Shown: one piece after another, positions 43,298-51,860 of the stretch
How positions within the stretch are numbered: position 1 is the first letter of the stretch
Layout of the letters: each line of letters opens with the position of its first letter
Assembly: GCF_030412785.1 (NCBI RefSeq)
Contig: NZ_CP125298.1
Span: 186,001 to 250,000 of the forward strand
Source of the DNA: Paraburkholderia sabiae
GTDB lineage: Bacteria > Pseudomonadota > Gammaproteobacteria > Burkholderiales > Burkholderiaceae
Length of the DNA stretch: 64,000 nucleotides
Direction: 5' to 3'
Program-made: the position numbers and the translations under genes
The notes under the pieces: model-generated
The model's database searches: none
What the model was told of the DNA's origin: nothing
What the model saw: only the letters and a program-made list of their open reading frames with translations

Positions 43298-44347
43298 TTA
43301 AAAAACCCGTCGTAGGTCGTAGTCGTTGTTGCGAAAGCCCCGGATTTCCAGGATTTCGGAGATATGGCGCATTTCGCCTGTCCGTTTGAAATGCACCACG
43401 TAGTTGAAGCAGTCGGCGATGTTTTTGCGCATGTCGCCCAGTTCCCAACGCGAACCGGCAGGGATGCCGAGCATGGCGAGACTTTCGAGACGGCTGAGCG
43501 CCGTGCGCGCGTTGTTCGCGTGAAGGGAAGCAAGGCCACCGTCGTGGCCCGTGTTGAGCGCCTGCAGAAGGTCATAACCCTCGCCGCCACGCACTTCGCC
43601 GACGATGATCCGGTCCGGACGGAAGCGTAGACACAGCGCGACGAGCAGCTGCGTCGTGACGTTTGTGTCAGCGTTTGATAGCAGGCGCACGCGGTTCGGC
43701 ACCTGCACCTTTAACTCCATCGTGTCCTCGATGGTGATCACCCGTTGGTCCTCGGGGATCACGCTGACGAGCGCGTTGAGGAATGTCGTCTTGCCTGCAG
43801 ACGTGCCGCCTGCGACGAGCACGTTCTTGCGCGACTGGACCAGAGCGGTCAGAGCTCGCATGAGCGCTTCGTTCTCGATGCCGTCCTCGAAGTGGATTGC
43901 TTCCGCTTCTTCCGGGCGCGCGTGCGATTTCGAGAAAGCTCCCATGCGCACGTAGTCGTCGAGCGACATCTTCGACTCGCGGTGTTTTCGGATACTGAGC
44001 GCGTGACCGTCTATCGCGGTCGGATTCATCACCGCCGCGATACGCAGGTTCTTGTGACCGGCGTTGATGATGCCCTTGTCACTGCCCGCGCGTGCCGACT
44101 TGTCGACAGACGAAGCCAGCGAGTGAATCGCCCCTTCCAGATGTTCCGGCCTCAGATCGAGGTTCACGCGCGACATGACGCCGCGATGTTCGATCCACAC
44201 ATTGCGATAGTCGTTGACCATGATTTCCGCAATGTCCGGTGCGTCGAAGTATTCCTTCAGCGGCGCGAGCGCCTGGAAAAACATATCGACGGCACCCGCT
44301 TTGAGCGGCTGCAGCTTCAATACCGGGTTGTCGTCAAGTTCGGACAT
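43298..44347 (-). CDS. trbB: TrbB/VirB11-like traffic ATPase
   Basis: A 349-residue hexameric ATPase. Walker A GGTSAGKTT (about 182), an Asp box (VITIEDTMEL), Walker B-type IVGEVRGGE and the His box SLHANNARTAL are all present. It is the first gene of the transfer operon. The ribosome site is weak (GAGCATC). Confidence 0.9.
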   Translation of the reverse strand: MSELDDNPVLKLQPLKAGAVDMFFQALAPLKEYFDAPDIAEIMVNDYRNVWIEHRGVMSRVNLDLRPEHLEGAIHSLASSVDKSARAGSDKGIINAGHKNLRIAAVMNPTAIDGHALSIRKHRESKMSLDDYVRMGAFSKSHARPEEAEAIHFEDGIENEALMRALTALVQSRKNVLVAGGTSAGKTTFLNALVSVIPEDQRVITIEDTMELKVQVPNRVRLLSNADTNVTTQLLVALCLRFRPDRIIVGEVRGGEGYDLLQALNTGHDGGLASLHANNARTALSRLESLAMLGIPAGSRWELGDMRKNIADCFNYVVHFKRTGEMRHISEILEIRGFRNNDYDLRRVF

Positions 44348-44687
44348 GCGATGCTCTGATGGCGGTCTAACATGCGACTATTGTTCTGTCTGGCTTGCGC
44401 AGACGGGCATCAAAAGGCCGGTGAAATTACGCGGCTTTCTCGCTTCGAACCGCCCCCTTAGTTCGTGGGCCTGTCGCCAACGACAAGAGTCGAAGTCAGC
44501 GAACTTTCTGGCTCGACGAACTTCCTATTACGCGTTAAAGCCACTGCCGCAGAAAGACCGTCAAAATCGTGTAGCTTTCCAACTCACAGCGCTGGAAACA
44601 CCCGGCACGCGATAACCAATGGACGAAAAAAAACCCGGCACATGGCCGGGTCTTGTCAGAGAGAAGGCTGTCGCCGGAGAACCCGGT
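44348..44687 (-). promoter_or_regulatory. Promoter region of the transfer operon
   Basis: Contains AGTGGCTTTAACGCGTAATA (minus strand of 44526-44545), nearly identical to the block before the helicase operon. TTGACG lies about 17 bases ahead of the block. The long untranslated leader (about 170 bases) has a TGTCG/CGACA hairpin near 44470. Sharing of this block suggests that transfer and helicase genes have a common regulator. Confidence 0.6.
44622..44651 (-). terminator. Terminator after the VWA-like gene
   Basis: ACCCGGC pairs with GCCGGGT (44633-44639 and 44645-44651), followed by eight T on the minus strand. Confidence 0.85.
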
Positions 44688-45977
44688 TCAGCAGACGACT
44701 TCAACGGTTTCGCCGAAAGGCGCACGACGTGCCCGCGTAAGCGGTGTCGTCGAGGCCCACAGCACAGGGTAGTGCGGCGCGAAGGCCGGAAACTTCCCGT
44801 CCATGTCCGTCAGATAGACCAGAAACGCTGGATTCAGACCGTCAGCAACGACGCGGTTGAAGGGATCGGTGAATGCTGTTCCTCCCCCGCCCCGCACGGG
44901 CTTGATTTCGGGCGAGTCTCCTCGCTCGAAGATCTGCATCTGCGTCACGCGCACATCACAGTCCATCACGATCAACCGCGCTGGCTTGAGCGTGTGGAAA
45001 ACCGAAAGGATCTCGGCATCGAACTGCGCCTGCGTTTCGTCAAAAACCGAACCGCTCGAGTCGCGCACGAACACCGCATCACCAACAGCCGGCGTGTTCA
45101 ACGAGGGCAGATAGAACCCCAGATGCAGGTATCGCCGATTCGGCTGGGCGAAGCTGTAGTCCGTCGGCGATGACTGTTGCGCGAAGCGATGAAGCACCGC
45201 ACGCCAGTCAACAACGGGCCGTACTGCCTCGCCAGCCAGCGCCTGAAGGTCGCCCGGCAGCTTGCCGCGCATCTGCGCCGCTTTCGCTGCCTGCACGACC
45301 GCAACCTTCCACTCAGCCTCCTTCACAGCTTTGTCGGTCCCCGAGTACTGGCGGACCTCACCACACGATGGGCCAGCAGACGCCTCTGGGTCACCCTTTC
45401 CCCCACCCGTCTGCGACTGTGGATTCGGAGCGCCGTCTTTATCGCCACCCTTCCCGTCCGGCCCAGACAACTGGCCCTGCGGTTTGGGTTGCTGCTGCGA
45501 CTGCTGATCGGGTTTAGGCTGCTGATCAGGTTTGGGCTGTTTCTGCTTCGCCTCCTGCGTCCGCGCGCCATAGACCTCCTCGGCCGACTTTCCCGCGTAG
45601 CGTGCGTCGTACAGCGCGCCCTTTGGCAACACGAACCCCGCCGAACGAAGAATCGGAGTGATGGCGTACTGGCTCGAGTCGCTCCACCGAGCGGCCTCGC
45701 GCGCACCCTGACGCCAGCAATGACCGTTGCCCACCTGCATAACTTTCAGCGCCAGCACGCCCCGCAGTTCAAGATCGCTCAGGTTATCGACATATTCGGG
45801 GTTGTAGCCCAACGATACCCCGTCTACCCAACACTCCTTTGTCGAACCGTCCTCAACCATATTCAGGCGCAGTGCGAGCGCCCCAAAAAACGGTTCGGAC
45901 AGAACGAGCTCAGTTCGCTGTTTGGCAATGCGCGGATGGACCGCGCCATTGCCAGCTACCGTCACGGTGCGATCCAT
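44688..45977 (-). CDS. VWA-like protein (DUF2201 type) with altered peptidase motif
   Basis: A 429-residue protein. The N-terminal domain resembles DUF2201 metallopeptidase-like proteins, but the expected HExxH is LKVMQ (near residue 75), so zinc binding is probably lost; GHCWRQGAREAARW follows. A Gln/Pro/Lys-rich linker (150-215) leads to a VWA domain with the metal-site motif DSSGS (about 308). Such proteins pair with MoxR ATPases, and one is encoded two genes upstream. GGGGG precedes ATG 45977; a TTG upstream is unlikely. Confidence 0.75.
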   Translation of the reverse strand: MDRTVTVAGNGAVHPRIAKQRTELVLSEPFFGALALRLNMVEDGSTKECWVDGVSLGYNPEYVDNLSDLELRGVLALKVMQVGNGHCWRQGAREAARWSDSSQYAITPILRSAGFVLPKGALYDARYAGKSAEEVYGARTQEAKQKQPKPDQQPKPDQQSQQQPKPQGQLSGPDGKGGDKDGAPNPQSQTGGGKGDPEASAGPSCGEVRQYSGTDKAVKEAEWKVAVVQAAKAAQMRGKLPGDLQALAGEAVRPVVDWRAVLHRFAQQSSPTDYSFAQPNRRYLHLGFYLPSLNTPAVGDAVFVRDSSGSVFDETQAQFDAEILSVFHTLKPARLIVMDCDVRVTQMQIFERGDSPEIKPVRGGGGTAFTDPFNRVVADGLNPAFLVYLTDMDGKFPAFAPHYPVLWASTTPLTRARRAPFGETVEVVC

Positions 45978-45987
45978 GAGCGCCCCC

Positions 45988-46899
45988 TTAAGCAACGAGG
46001 CGCAGCTGCGCGCTGTGGTCCGCGGGCTCGATCTCCGTTTCCGGCGTGATACCCATGAACGCAGCCATCAGCCCTTCGATCTCCTGTGCCTTGCTGGCCA
46101 CCTGGGAACGCAGGACATTCGACTCCTTCAGATCCGCACCCGTGTGAACGGCGAGATGCGTCTTCGCCTGATCAAGGATGTGCGTGAGCTTCGGATCGTT
46201 GGAGAAGTTGAGCTTCGGCAGCAACGCGCACAGGTCGCGCACGTTGTTGGCCACGTCCAGACGCACGTTACCCGTCGCATACAGCCGCGACGCCATCTGC
46301 GAAACGGCCGTGTACATCCGTTCGACGAGATCCTCGTTAGCGGTCGCGATCGACGCCAGCACGTGCTCATCGAGTTCGCTTTTCAGCGTCGTCAGCACGT
46401 CTGCAGGCAGGTCGACGCCGAACTGGCTGGCGTCAGGAAACGGCAGCACGGCCATCTTCACGCCGAACTTGGAGGACAGTTCCGCGAGGGTCGGATAGTC
46501 CGCCTCGTTGAACAGGCCGTTCAGTTCCGCGCGGGCGCGCTCCTTCAGGTCAAGGTAGTCGGTGAGAAACACGGATACCGCCAGATCGAACTCGTCTTTC
46601 ATCGAGCGCATCCGGTCGGCGAATTCCATGTAGATCATCGTCGGCAGCAGCCGCACCCCAAGCTGGTCGTACTTCAACGAGTGATCGTAGAAGTATTTCC
46701 GGATGCGGCCGGCGAGCGTTACCACCTCCTGGAAACTGGGGGAGTTTTCGGGCAACAGACGTTTGTTAAATCTGCCGATGCCCTTTGCATGGTGCTTGTT
46801 CTCGACCTCTTGGGTGGCCTTGCCGTCGAATCGACGGGCAACCCACGTGGAGATCGTGACCGAGCAGAGCATGACTTTCGACTGGATGTTGGTGTTCAT
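45988..46899 (-). CDS. Helical protein of the MoxR-VWA cluster, possibly DUF3150
   Basis: A 303-residue helical protein located between the MoxR and VWA genes. The family name is tentative. It has a long charged N-terminal half and likely coiled coils around 95-190. GGAG precedes the ATG. It is probably an adaptor that links the ATPase, the VWA protein and a client. Confidence 0.55.
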   Translation of the reverse strand: MNTNIQSKVMLCSVTISTWVARRFDGKATQEVENKHHAKGIGRFNKRLLPENSPSFQEVVTLAGRIRKYFYDHSLKYDQLGVRLLPTMIYMEFADRMRSMKDEFDLAVSVFLTDYLDLKERARAELNGLFNEADYPTLAELSSKFGVKMAVLPFPDASQFGVDLPADVLTTLKSELDEHVLASIATANEDLVERMYTAVSQMASRLYATGNVRLDVANNVRDLCALLPKLNFSNDPKLTHILDQAKTHLAVHTGADLKESNVLRSQVASKAQEIEGLMAAFMGITPETEIEPADHSAQLRLVA

Positions 46900-46932
46900 G
46901 AGAAAACTCCGTATAGAAAATGAATGGATGAG

Positions 46933-46978
46933 GCGAAAAAAATGGCCCTGCGTGTCCTCGCGGAGACGGCAGAGCCAT
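46933..46978 (-). terminator. Terminator after the MoxR-like gene
   Basis: ATGGCTCTGC pairs with GCAGGGCCAT (46942-46978) followed by TTTTTT on the minus strand. The genes at 46.9-44.7 kb thus need readthrough or their own promoter. Confidence 0.7.
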
Positions 46979-47018
46979 GAGTGATGAAGCTGAGAAAAAA
47001 GTGGAATGGAACGGCGGA

Positions 47019-48044
47019 TCAGTCGCCCTTGATGATTGCGCCGATCTCGCCGCCCTGCGCCCGGATAAAGGCGTAGGAATTGGCGATTTCCGGCGTGCGC
47101 TCCAATGCGTCACGCACGAGTAGCGCCGCGAATTCGCGATGCCCCGCTTCGATCATGCGTTCCGTATAGGTCACGACACGATCGAAGTTCGCTTCCGTCG
47201 CGCGCGCAGCCAGAGCGGTTGCGATTGCGTAAAGCGTCGACGGCGTCTGGGGGATCATCGCCTTGTCGGGCGTAGCCAGAAGCGCATCGGGGTTCGGCAG
47301 TTCGCGGTAGATCTGCAGGAAGCTGACAAGCTCCGTTGCAGCGCCCTCGCCCACCGATCCCGCATGCGAGATGTGCTCCAGGTGTTTCGGCACCACGCCC
47401 ATCGTCTTCGCGACGAAACCCCAGCTGCGGGGACTCGGCGTGTTTTCGATATCGCGTGACGTCTTCTGCACCGAGAGCAGGTCCGGACGGAATCGCAGAA
47501 ACGCGATCAGTTCGGGCGGCACATTGTTTCGCACAGCCCACTTCGTCCAGCCGTCGATCGTCGCTTCCAGCTCGACCACCGTTGCGAAACGCGAGATGAC
47601 AGGGTCAAGAATCCCCGTCACGCCTGCGTTGTCGGTCCGGCGGTTTGTCGCCGCAAGAAACGTCACGTGCGGCGGCAAGACGTGCTCGCCGATACGGCGG
47701 GCAAGCAGCAGTTGCATCTTTGCCGCCTGAACGGCGGGCGAGGCCTGCCCCAGATCGTCCAGAAACCAGATGAGCGGGCGTCTGGCCTTCATCGCGCGTT
47801 CGAGATCACCGAACGGCAGGAACTTCGCGTTCAAGCCGTCGGGCGCCGGAAACGGCAGCCCTTTCGAGTCGGTCGGATCTTCAACAACGGGATGGCTGAT
47901 GAGCAGTTCGTGATCGGTTGCGTGCGCGACCTGTTCGACGATATCGCTCTTGCCGATACCCGGTCGACCGGTAATCAGCACCGGCAGGCGCTTCGGGACA
48001 TACAGCGTGAGCAGTTCGGTCAGTTGTGCGGGCGTAACTTTCAT
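47019..48044 (-). CDS. MoxR-type AAA+ ATPase
   Basis: A 341-residue protein with Walker A GRPGIGKSD (about 27-35), Walker B LIWFLDDLGQA, sensor 1 LAATNR and an Arg-finger region. MoxR ATPases remodel or insert metal into clients with VWA partners. The start is ATG 48044, whose ribosome region GGAAAGCC is complementary to the leader arm GGCTTTC upstream; the frame itself is open to 48251. Confidence 0.82.
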   Translation of the reverse strand: MKVTPAQLTELLTLYVPKRLPVLITGRPGIGKSDIVEQVAHATDHELLISHPVVEDPTDSKGLPFPAPDGLNAKFLPFGDLERAMKARRPLIWFLDDLGQASPAVQAAKMQLLLARRIGEHVLPPHVTFLAATNRRTDNAGVTGILDPVISRFATVVELEATIDGWTKWAVRNNVPPELIAFLRFRPDLLSVQKTSRDIENTPSPRSWGFVAKTMGVVPKHLEHISHAGSVGEGAATELVSFLQIYRELPNPDALLATPDKAMIPQTPSTLYAIATALAARATEANFDRVVTYTERMIEAGHREFAALLVRDALERTPEIANSYAFIRAQGGEIGAIIKGD

Positions 48045-48047
48045 GAT

Positions 48048-48112
48048 GGCTTTCCAGAAAAGAGAAAGCCCCGAAAGGACTACGCCCGTAGGGACGTGGT
48101 CCCTCAGGGGCG
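48048..48112 (-). promoter_or_regulatory. Pseudoknot-like leader PK5
   Basis: A variant copy. GGGAC-CAC-GTCCC forms the inner hairpin, CGCCC pairs with GGGCG outside it, and the loop GGAC can pair with GTCC further on. The 3' part GGCTTTC (48064-48070) is a 7-base complement of GAAAGCC at the ribosome site (48048-48055). Other folds are possible, including GCCCC with GGGGC. Confidence 0.5.
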
Positions 48113-48122
48113 ATAAATGGAT

Positions 48123-48159
48123 GCCGACGAATCGGCGGGTCGATGCGTCAATGACGCGG
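48123..48159 (-). promoter_or_regulatory. Shared 5' leader hairpin (copy 4)
   Basis: GCGTC-ATT-GACGC-ATCGACC (48140-48159), followed by GCCGA-TTCG-TCGGC (48123-48136). TACACT lies 13 bases before the first stem and could be the -10 box, so this hairpin would sit at the extreme 5' end of the MoxR mRNA. Confidence 0.55.
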
Positions 48160-48263
48160 GTGAAGTCCTCAGTGTAGGGAGCGCGCGATCGGCGCAATGC
48201 CTGAATCGTCGCTTTTTCGAACTGTCTTATGTGGCACGTCGCGAGGTTCACGCTTCGGGCAGA

Positions 48264-48291
48264 CGAAAAAAAACCCGGCGCGAGGCCGGGT
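48264..48291 (-). terminator. Terminator after the 443-aa gene
   Basis: ACCCGGC pairs with GCCGGGT (48273-48279 and 48285-48291), followed by eight T on the minus strand. The stem arms match those of the terminator at 44.6 kb, which suggests duplication. Confidence 0.85.
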
Positions 48292-48310
48292 GTGTAGAAG
48301 GGTATGGTAA

Positions 48311-49642
48311 TCAGACGTGATGTGCTACCGGCGACTGTGCGTAGACCGCCGGATGCATCCCGGCGGGCATGCGGGCCGCGTGCGTGCGCACGAGCAGCTC
48401 GCGAGCCTCACGCGTCCCTGCAGCGTCCCACTCAGACTGGAACGCCTCGCCGAACCCAGCCAGCGCAAAAATCGCCCGGCGACGGGCAGCAGCGCGAACA
48501 CCGAGCAGCTTGACGCCGAACACCTCGCGCACCGTTTGCTTGGAGACGCGATTGCGCTCATCGGGACAGTCGAGCAGGTCCAGCAGAAACTGCAGATCGC
48601 CGCTGTCGATCGCTTCGGAGATTTCGTTACCGAACGCAAACGTCTCGCGACCATGCTCGAGCTGCGCAATCTGCATTCGCTGGTCGAAGTGACGTTGCGA
48701 AATGCGTTCTTCCGCACGCTCCTTGCGCAACTGCATGACTGCCTTGTCGCGCCGGTGATCTGCCATCCTGCTGCGGTAGACCTCCGCGAACTTCGAGACT
48801 GGCCTGCCGAGCGGCTGCGGGCTCGCGTAACGCTCGGGCAGGCTGTACGGCTCCGCCAGCCCGTGACGCCACAGCAGGTCATCGACCTCGACATACGTCG
48901 GCCTGTTCGGCGCCAGCCGCATGACCATCGCGAGCAGTGCCGCGTTCTGGGACGTTATGCCTCCCTTTTCTCGCGACATGATGCTCGCGAGAACGCGCAC
49001 CTTGTCAGGAGACATCGCACCGCGCAGTTCCGGTACGGACAGCAGCACCTGGCCCCACGCCATGTCGGTCGAAAGCTTCTCCGGCAACTCGCGGTATTCG
49101 GCGAGCACCGCTTCGGGGACGGGAAAGCCCTCAGCGAGCGCGTACGCAACGTGCACTTCATGCCGTCCGTTGCGGTCGCGCGTGCGGCCATATTCTGGAC
49201 CGGCGTAGCGAAAGCCGAACCGGCGCTCGCATTCGGCCTGAAGCAGCTCATGCAGGCCGAGATTCCCTCGCCCGTCCGAAGCTGCGTCGATCTGGTCCGA
49301 CGAGAAGATGAGGCGCGGACTCGACGTGAGGTCGAACGCGTCGTAGAGCAGCTTCCAGTGCGAACGACGGATCTGCCATGCCGCCTGCATCACGCCGTTC
49401 GGCCGGAAGTAAGCGCCATCGATCTCATCGACCATGGACAGGAACACGTCGCGCGCCGTCCCGGGACGCCGGACAGTCATGCTGCCGTTGTAGCGGGTGA
49501 CGTCGACGGGTTGGCCACCGTGCAGGAGCACGACGTCTGAGGATTCAACGGAAGAAAGGCGGGAGTCGGTTCTGAAAACTGCCAGCACTTCGAGCAGCGT
49601 ACCGAGAAAGAGATTCTGACCAGCGAAAGAAAGGTGATACAT
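48311..49642 (-). CDS. Large protein of unknown function
   Basis: A 443-residue soluble protein. The N-terminal half mixes strands and helices; residues 285-345 are very rich in Arg, Gln and Glu and probably a coiled coil; the end is helical and basic. No catalytic motif is visible. GGAGCAATCG precedes the ATG and is the target of the pseudoknot arm upstream. It could be a structural or nucleic-acid binding protein. Confidence 0.6.
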   Translation of the reverse strand: MYHLSFAGQNLFLGTLLEVLAVFRTDSRLSSVESSDVVLLHGGQPVDVTRYNGSMTVRRPGTARDVFLSMVDEIDGAYFRPNGVMQAAWQIRRSHWKLLYDAFDLTSSPRLIFSSDQIDAASDGRGNLGLHELLQAECERRFGFRYAGPEYGRTRDRNGRHEVHVAYALAEGFPVPEAVLAEYRELPEKLSTDMAWGQVLLSVPELRGAMSPDKVRVLASIMSREKGGITSQNAALLAMVMRLAPNRPTYVEVDDLLWRHGLAEPYSLPERYASPQPLGRPVSKFAEVYRSRMADHRRDKAVMQLRKERAEERISQRHFDQRMQIAQLEHGRETFAFGNEISEAIDSGDLQFLLDLLDCPDERNRVSKQTVREVFGVKLLGVRAAARRRAIFALAGFGEAFQSEWDAAGTREARELLVRTHAARMPAGMHPAVYAQSPVAHHV

Positions 49643-49707
49643 GGTCGATTGCTCCGGGAAAGAACTGCGGGCAATCGTTCCCTGTCGGGCCGAATGCCCG
49701 CATAGGG
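49643..49707 (-). promoter_or_regulatory. Pseudoknot leader PK6
   Basis: Stem CCCTATGCGGGC with GCCCGACAGGG. The loop-side GCGGGCA (49695-49701) pairs 7 bases with TGCCCGC (49667-49673). The adjoining CGATTGC (49671-49677) pairs 7 bases with GCAATCG at the ribosome site (49646-49652). The two pairings overlap by three bases of the arm, so they compete. Confidence 0.75.
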
Positions 49708-49739
49708 ATGAGCGCCAGGAGGCGCGAAAAATGAAAGTG

Positions 49740-50198
49740 TTAAGCGACGTCGAGCGCGTGAGCGATGAAGCGCGCGAGATCCCATGCGTGGTCAGACGTG
49801 AAGACCTTTGCGCGTAGCATCGGCATCACCGCATAACCGCGCCGGTGCGAGTGCGCCGTCTCGGTTCGAGATATCCAGTCGACGTTGACGATCCAGCCTT
49901 CCGATCGCCCGATATCGACGGAGACGGCGAGCCGGTTCCATACGCTGTCGTCAGGCCACAGTCTCGCCAGACGCGCGCCGCTCGTTTCCTCATCGGCGTC
50001 GTCCAGCGTGTTCGCCGACGCAAGCCATTCGGGTTCAAGCTCGGTTCCGTACAACGCCTTGCACAATGCCTTCAGGACATCGCCGACCGTCTTTCCAGCA
50101 GTGTCGAGTCGCTCGCGAGCAGGCGCAGGACTCATCGCGACGCCCGTAGCGGCAGGAACAGCGCTAGCCGTGGCTAGATTCAGGGAAACCTGTTGCAT
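49740..50198 (-). CDS. Protein of unknown function
   Basis: A 152-residue soluble protein with a flexible N-terminal 30 residues and an alpha/beta remainder (SVDIGRSEGWIVNVDWISR). GGAG precedes the ATG. A simple ACGCGCC-TTCG-GGCGCGT hairpin lies in its leader. No family was recognised. Confidence 0.55.
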   Translation of the reverse strand: MQQVSLNLATASAVPAATGVAMSPAPARERLDTAGKTVGDVLKALCKALYGTELEPEWLASANTLDDADEETSGARLARLWPDDSVWNRLAVSVDIGRSEGWIVNVDWISRTETAHSHRRGYAVMPMLRAKVFTSDHAWDLARFIAHALDVA

Positions 50199-50253
50199 GT
50201 TGAGATCTCCAAATACAAACGCGCCCGAAGGCGCGTCAGAATTTCTGATAGAC

Positions 50254-50279
50254 GAAAAAAAACCGCACCTAAGGTGCGG
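50254..50279 (-). terminator. Terminator, possibly bidirectional
   Basis: CCGCACC pairs with GGTGCGG (50263-50269 and 50273-50279) followed by eight T on the minus strand; on the plus strand CTTTATTCTTT follows. It ends the 52.6-50.3 kb unit. Confidence 0.8.
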
Positions 50280-50313
50280 CTTTATTCTTTGGATGTGGCC
50301 CTAGGCCGCGTCG

Positions 50314-50430
50314 TTAATCATGTTTGCCCCATTCGCGCTCACGATCGCGCTTGACACCGTTGTTGTTTGTCCAGAGAAAGAAGGCTGCAATGGACAAGCC
50401 CAACACGAGCGTGATGATACTTGCAGTCAT
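50314..50430 (-). CDS. Single-helix membrane microprotein (38 aa)
   Basis: A 38-residue frame with GGAG 7 bases before ATG 50430 and starting 1 base after the upstream stop. It has one transmembrane helix (about residues 3-20, SIITLVLGLSIAAFFLW) and a charged tail (KRDREREWGKHD). The form is typical of small membrane proteins that bind larger partners. The neighbouring membrane protein encoded just upstream is a candidate. Confidence 0.6.
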   Translation of the reverse strand: MTASIITLVLGLSIAAFFLWTNNNGVKRDREREWGKHD

Positions 50431-50431
50431 T

Positions 50432-50896
50432 TCAATCTCCTTTCATTGCAAGAAACCCGACGTACCACAATACTACCCCAACTACGAAGAGACTCGCGGC
50501 TCCTGCAATTGTTGGCAGATCGGGCGTCGTCGCTGCGTGCACGAAGCCCACGAACCCGCCCAGTGATGCGGCAGAGAGCGTATGCAGATAACGCGCATTC
50601 TGCTGTCGCTGATCTTTCGTCGGAAACGTGATGGCATTGAAGACGCGCCGGAAGCCCGGTTGCGGCTCAGATGGTAAGTCCACAGTGTAGGAGCCGTCGC
50701 CGGCAACCTGAACGGGCAGGACGAAACCGTCAAAAAACAGTCCGAATGCTGGTGAGCATTCCGACTCGTCCATCGTCCTCAACATCGCATGCAGACGCGG
50801 AGGCAGCGTCACCTTCCCCGTTTCCGGGTCAAGTGTCACGCGCTCCGTGATCGTTGTGACGCCCGTGTACTCGACCTTGACCTTCGCCAGTTTCAT
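50432..50896 (-). CDS. Membrane-anchored protein of unknown function
   Basis: A 154-residue protein with a beta-rich soluble domain (residues 1-100) and two C-terminal hydrophobic helices (about 105-122, 128-148). The start overlaps the previous stop as ATGA. It likely sits in the inner membrane with the soluble domain in the cytoplasm. Confidence 0.6.
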   Translation of the reverse strand: MKLAKVKVEYTGVTTITERVTLDPETGKVTLPPRLHAMLRTMDESECSPAFGLFFDGFVLPVQVAGDGSYTVDLPSEPQPGFRRVFNAITFPTKDQRQQNARYLHTLSAASLGGFVGFVHAATTPDLPTIAGAASLFVVGVVLWYVGFLAMKGD

Positions 50897-51285
50897 TGAC
50901 GACCTCCCGAAGAGGTGTCGATGCCACCAGCCAGCCGCAGGCCATCGAGAAACGACTCATAACCGCGGGCTGATTCAATCTGCTCGATCGGCACGTAGTT
51001 CTCGCCGCCGCCCGTCATGTCACTACGACCACGACGTGTGCGGAAGCTGAACGCCACACGCTGCTGGCACTGATGTTCCAGCACGTCGACGAAGAGCGTA
51101 TCAGTACGCAGCGACACGCGACCCGGCAGATTGCGTCGGGACGGCTGAACGACGATTTCATGGGAACGCAGACGCAGATCCTGCGCGACGCGTCGAAGGA
51201 CGCGAGTTGCCTGCTGATGGAGCGCTGCTCTCGCGCCCGCACCCGCCGAGCGGCGGTCAGAGTAAAACAGTTTCGGGTATTTCAT
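50893..51285 (-). CDS. Basic protein of unknown function
   Basis: A 130-residue Arg-rich protein. I start at ATG 51285, where GAGGCAG is the ribosome region; the frame is open beyond. This region is the complement of the pseudoknot arm CTGCCTC. The high charge suggests nucleic-acid contact. Confidence 0.6.
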   Translation of the reverse strand: MKYPKLFYSDRRSAGAGARAALHQQATRVLRRVAQDLRLRSHEIVVQPSRRNLPGRVSLRTDTLFVDVLEHQCQQRVAFSFRTRRGRSDMTGGGENYVPIEQIESARGYESFLDGLRLAGGIDTSSGGRQ

Positions 51286-51288
51286 GAT

Positions 51289-51338
51289 CTGCCTCGATGA
51301 GACGAGGCAGCTCCCTCGCGGGGGCTGCCCCGCAAGGG
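51289..51338 (-). promoter_or_regulatory. Pseudoknot leader PK7
   Basis: Stem CCCTTGCGGGG with CCCCGCGAGGG (51328-51338 and 51313-51323). Loop GGCAGC (51324-51329) pairs with the arm GCTGCC (51306-51311). The arm CTGCCTC (51304-51310) is also a perfect 7-base complement of the ribosome region GAGGCAG (51289-51295). Loop and ribosome site share GGCAG. Confidence 0.78.
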
Positions 51339-51367
51339 AAACGCGCCGTTTAGGGCGCGCGAAAAGA

Positions 51368-51829
51368 TCAGTGGGTAATCCGGTAGCCGGACCCACTGGA
51401 AACGAGATAAACGTGCTCGCCGGGGACGAAACGCTGGTCGTCGACCTGCGAGACGACAACGGTCTGACCGTTGGCCCGACGCAGGAAAACTTCGATGCCG
51501 CTGTGACGGGACATCGCCGCGCTCACGTGCTGTGAGATGAAGCCCGCAGCAGCGCCAGACAGCGCGCCCGAGACATACCGGCCTTTCCCGTTTCCGATGA
51601 CCTGGGAACCGAGAAACGCGCTTGCTGCCGCACTGACGATCGATGTCAGCCCCGAGGAGTCGGAACTGGACTCGATCGTGATCTGACGCACGCGCAGGAT
51701 CGTCGCCTCTTCCATCTGGCCGAGATGCTGCACGTCGTAACGCTGGTACGTGTTCGGCGAGCCGAAATCCGCACTAGCGCACGCTGTCAGAAGTGAAAGA
51801 AGAGCGATGCTGATAAAGAGCTTGAACAT
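51368..51829 (-). CDS. Glycine-zipper lipoprotein
   Basis: A 153-residue protein with a lipoprotein signal (LLSLLTAC, Cys17) and a glycine-zipper hydrophobic segment (about 65-105: IVSAAASAFLGSQVIGNG, SGALSGAAAGF). It ends with a small beta domain. It resembles SlyB/PcpY-type outer-membrane lipoproteins. I start at ATG 51829. Confidence 0.72.
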   Translation of the reverse strand: MFKLFISIALLSLLTACASADFGSPNTYQRYDVQHLGQMEEATILRVRQITIESSSDSSGLTSIVSAAASAFLGSQVIGNGKGRYVSGALSGAAAGFISQHVSAAMSRHSGIEVFLRRANGQTVVVSQVDDQRFVPGEHVYLVSSGSGYRITH

Positions 51830-51860
51830 GTTGGTTGCCCTGACGGAGAAGAAAAGTGGT

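Noticed and set aside
48317..49540. A 407-codon plus-strand frame
   Set aside because: Antisense to the 443-aa gene, which has a ribosome site, a structured leader and a terminator on the opposite strand.
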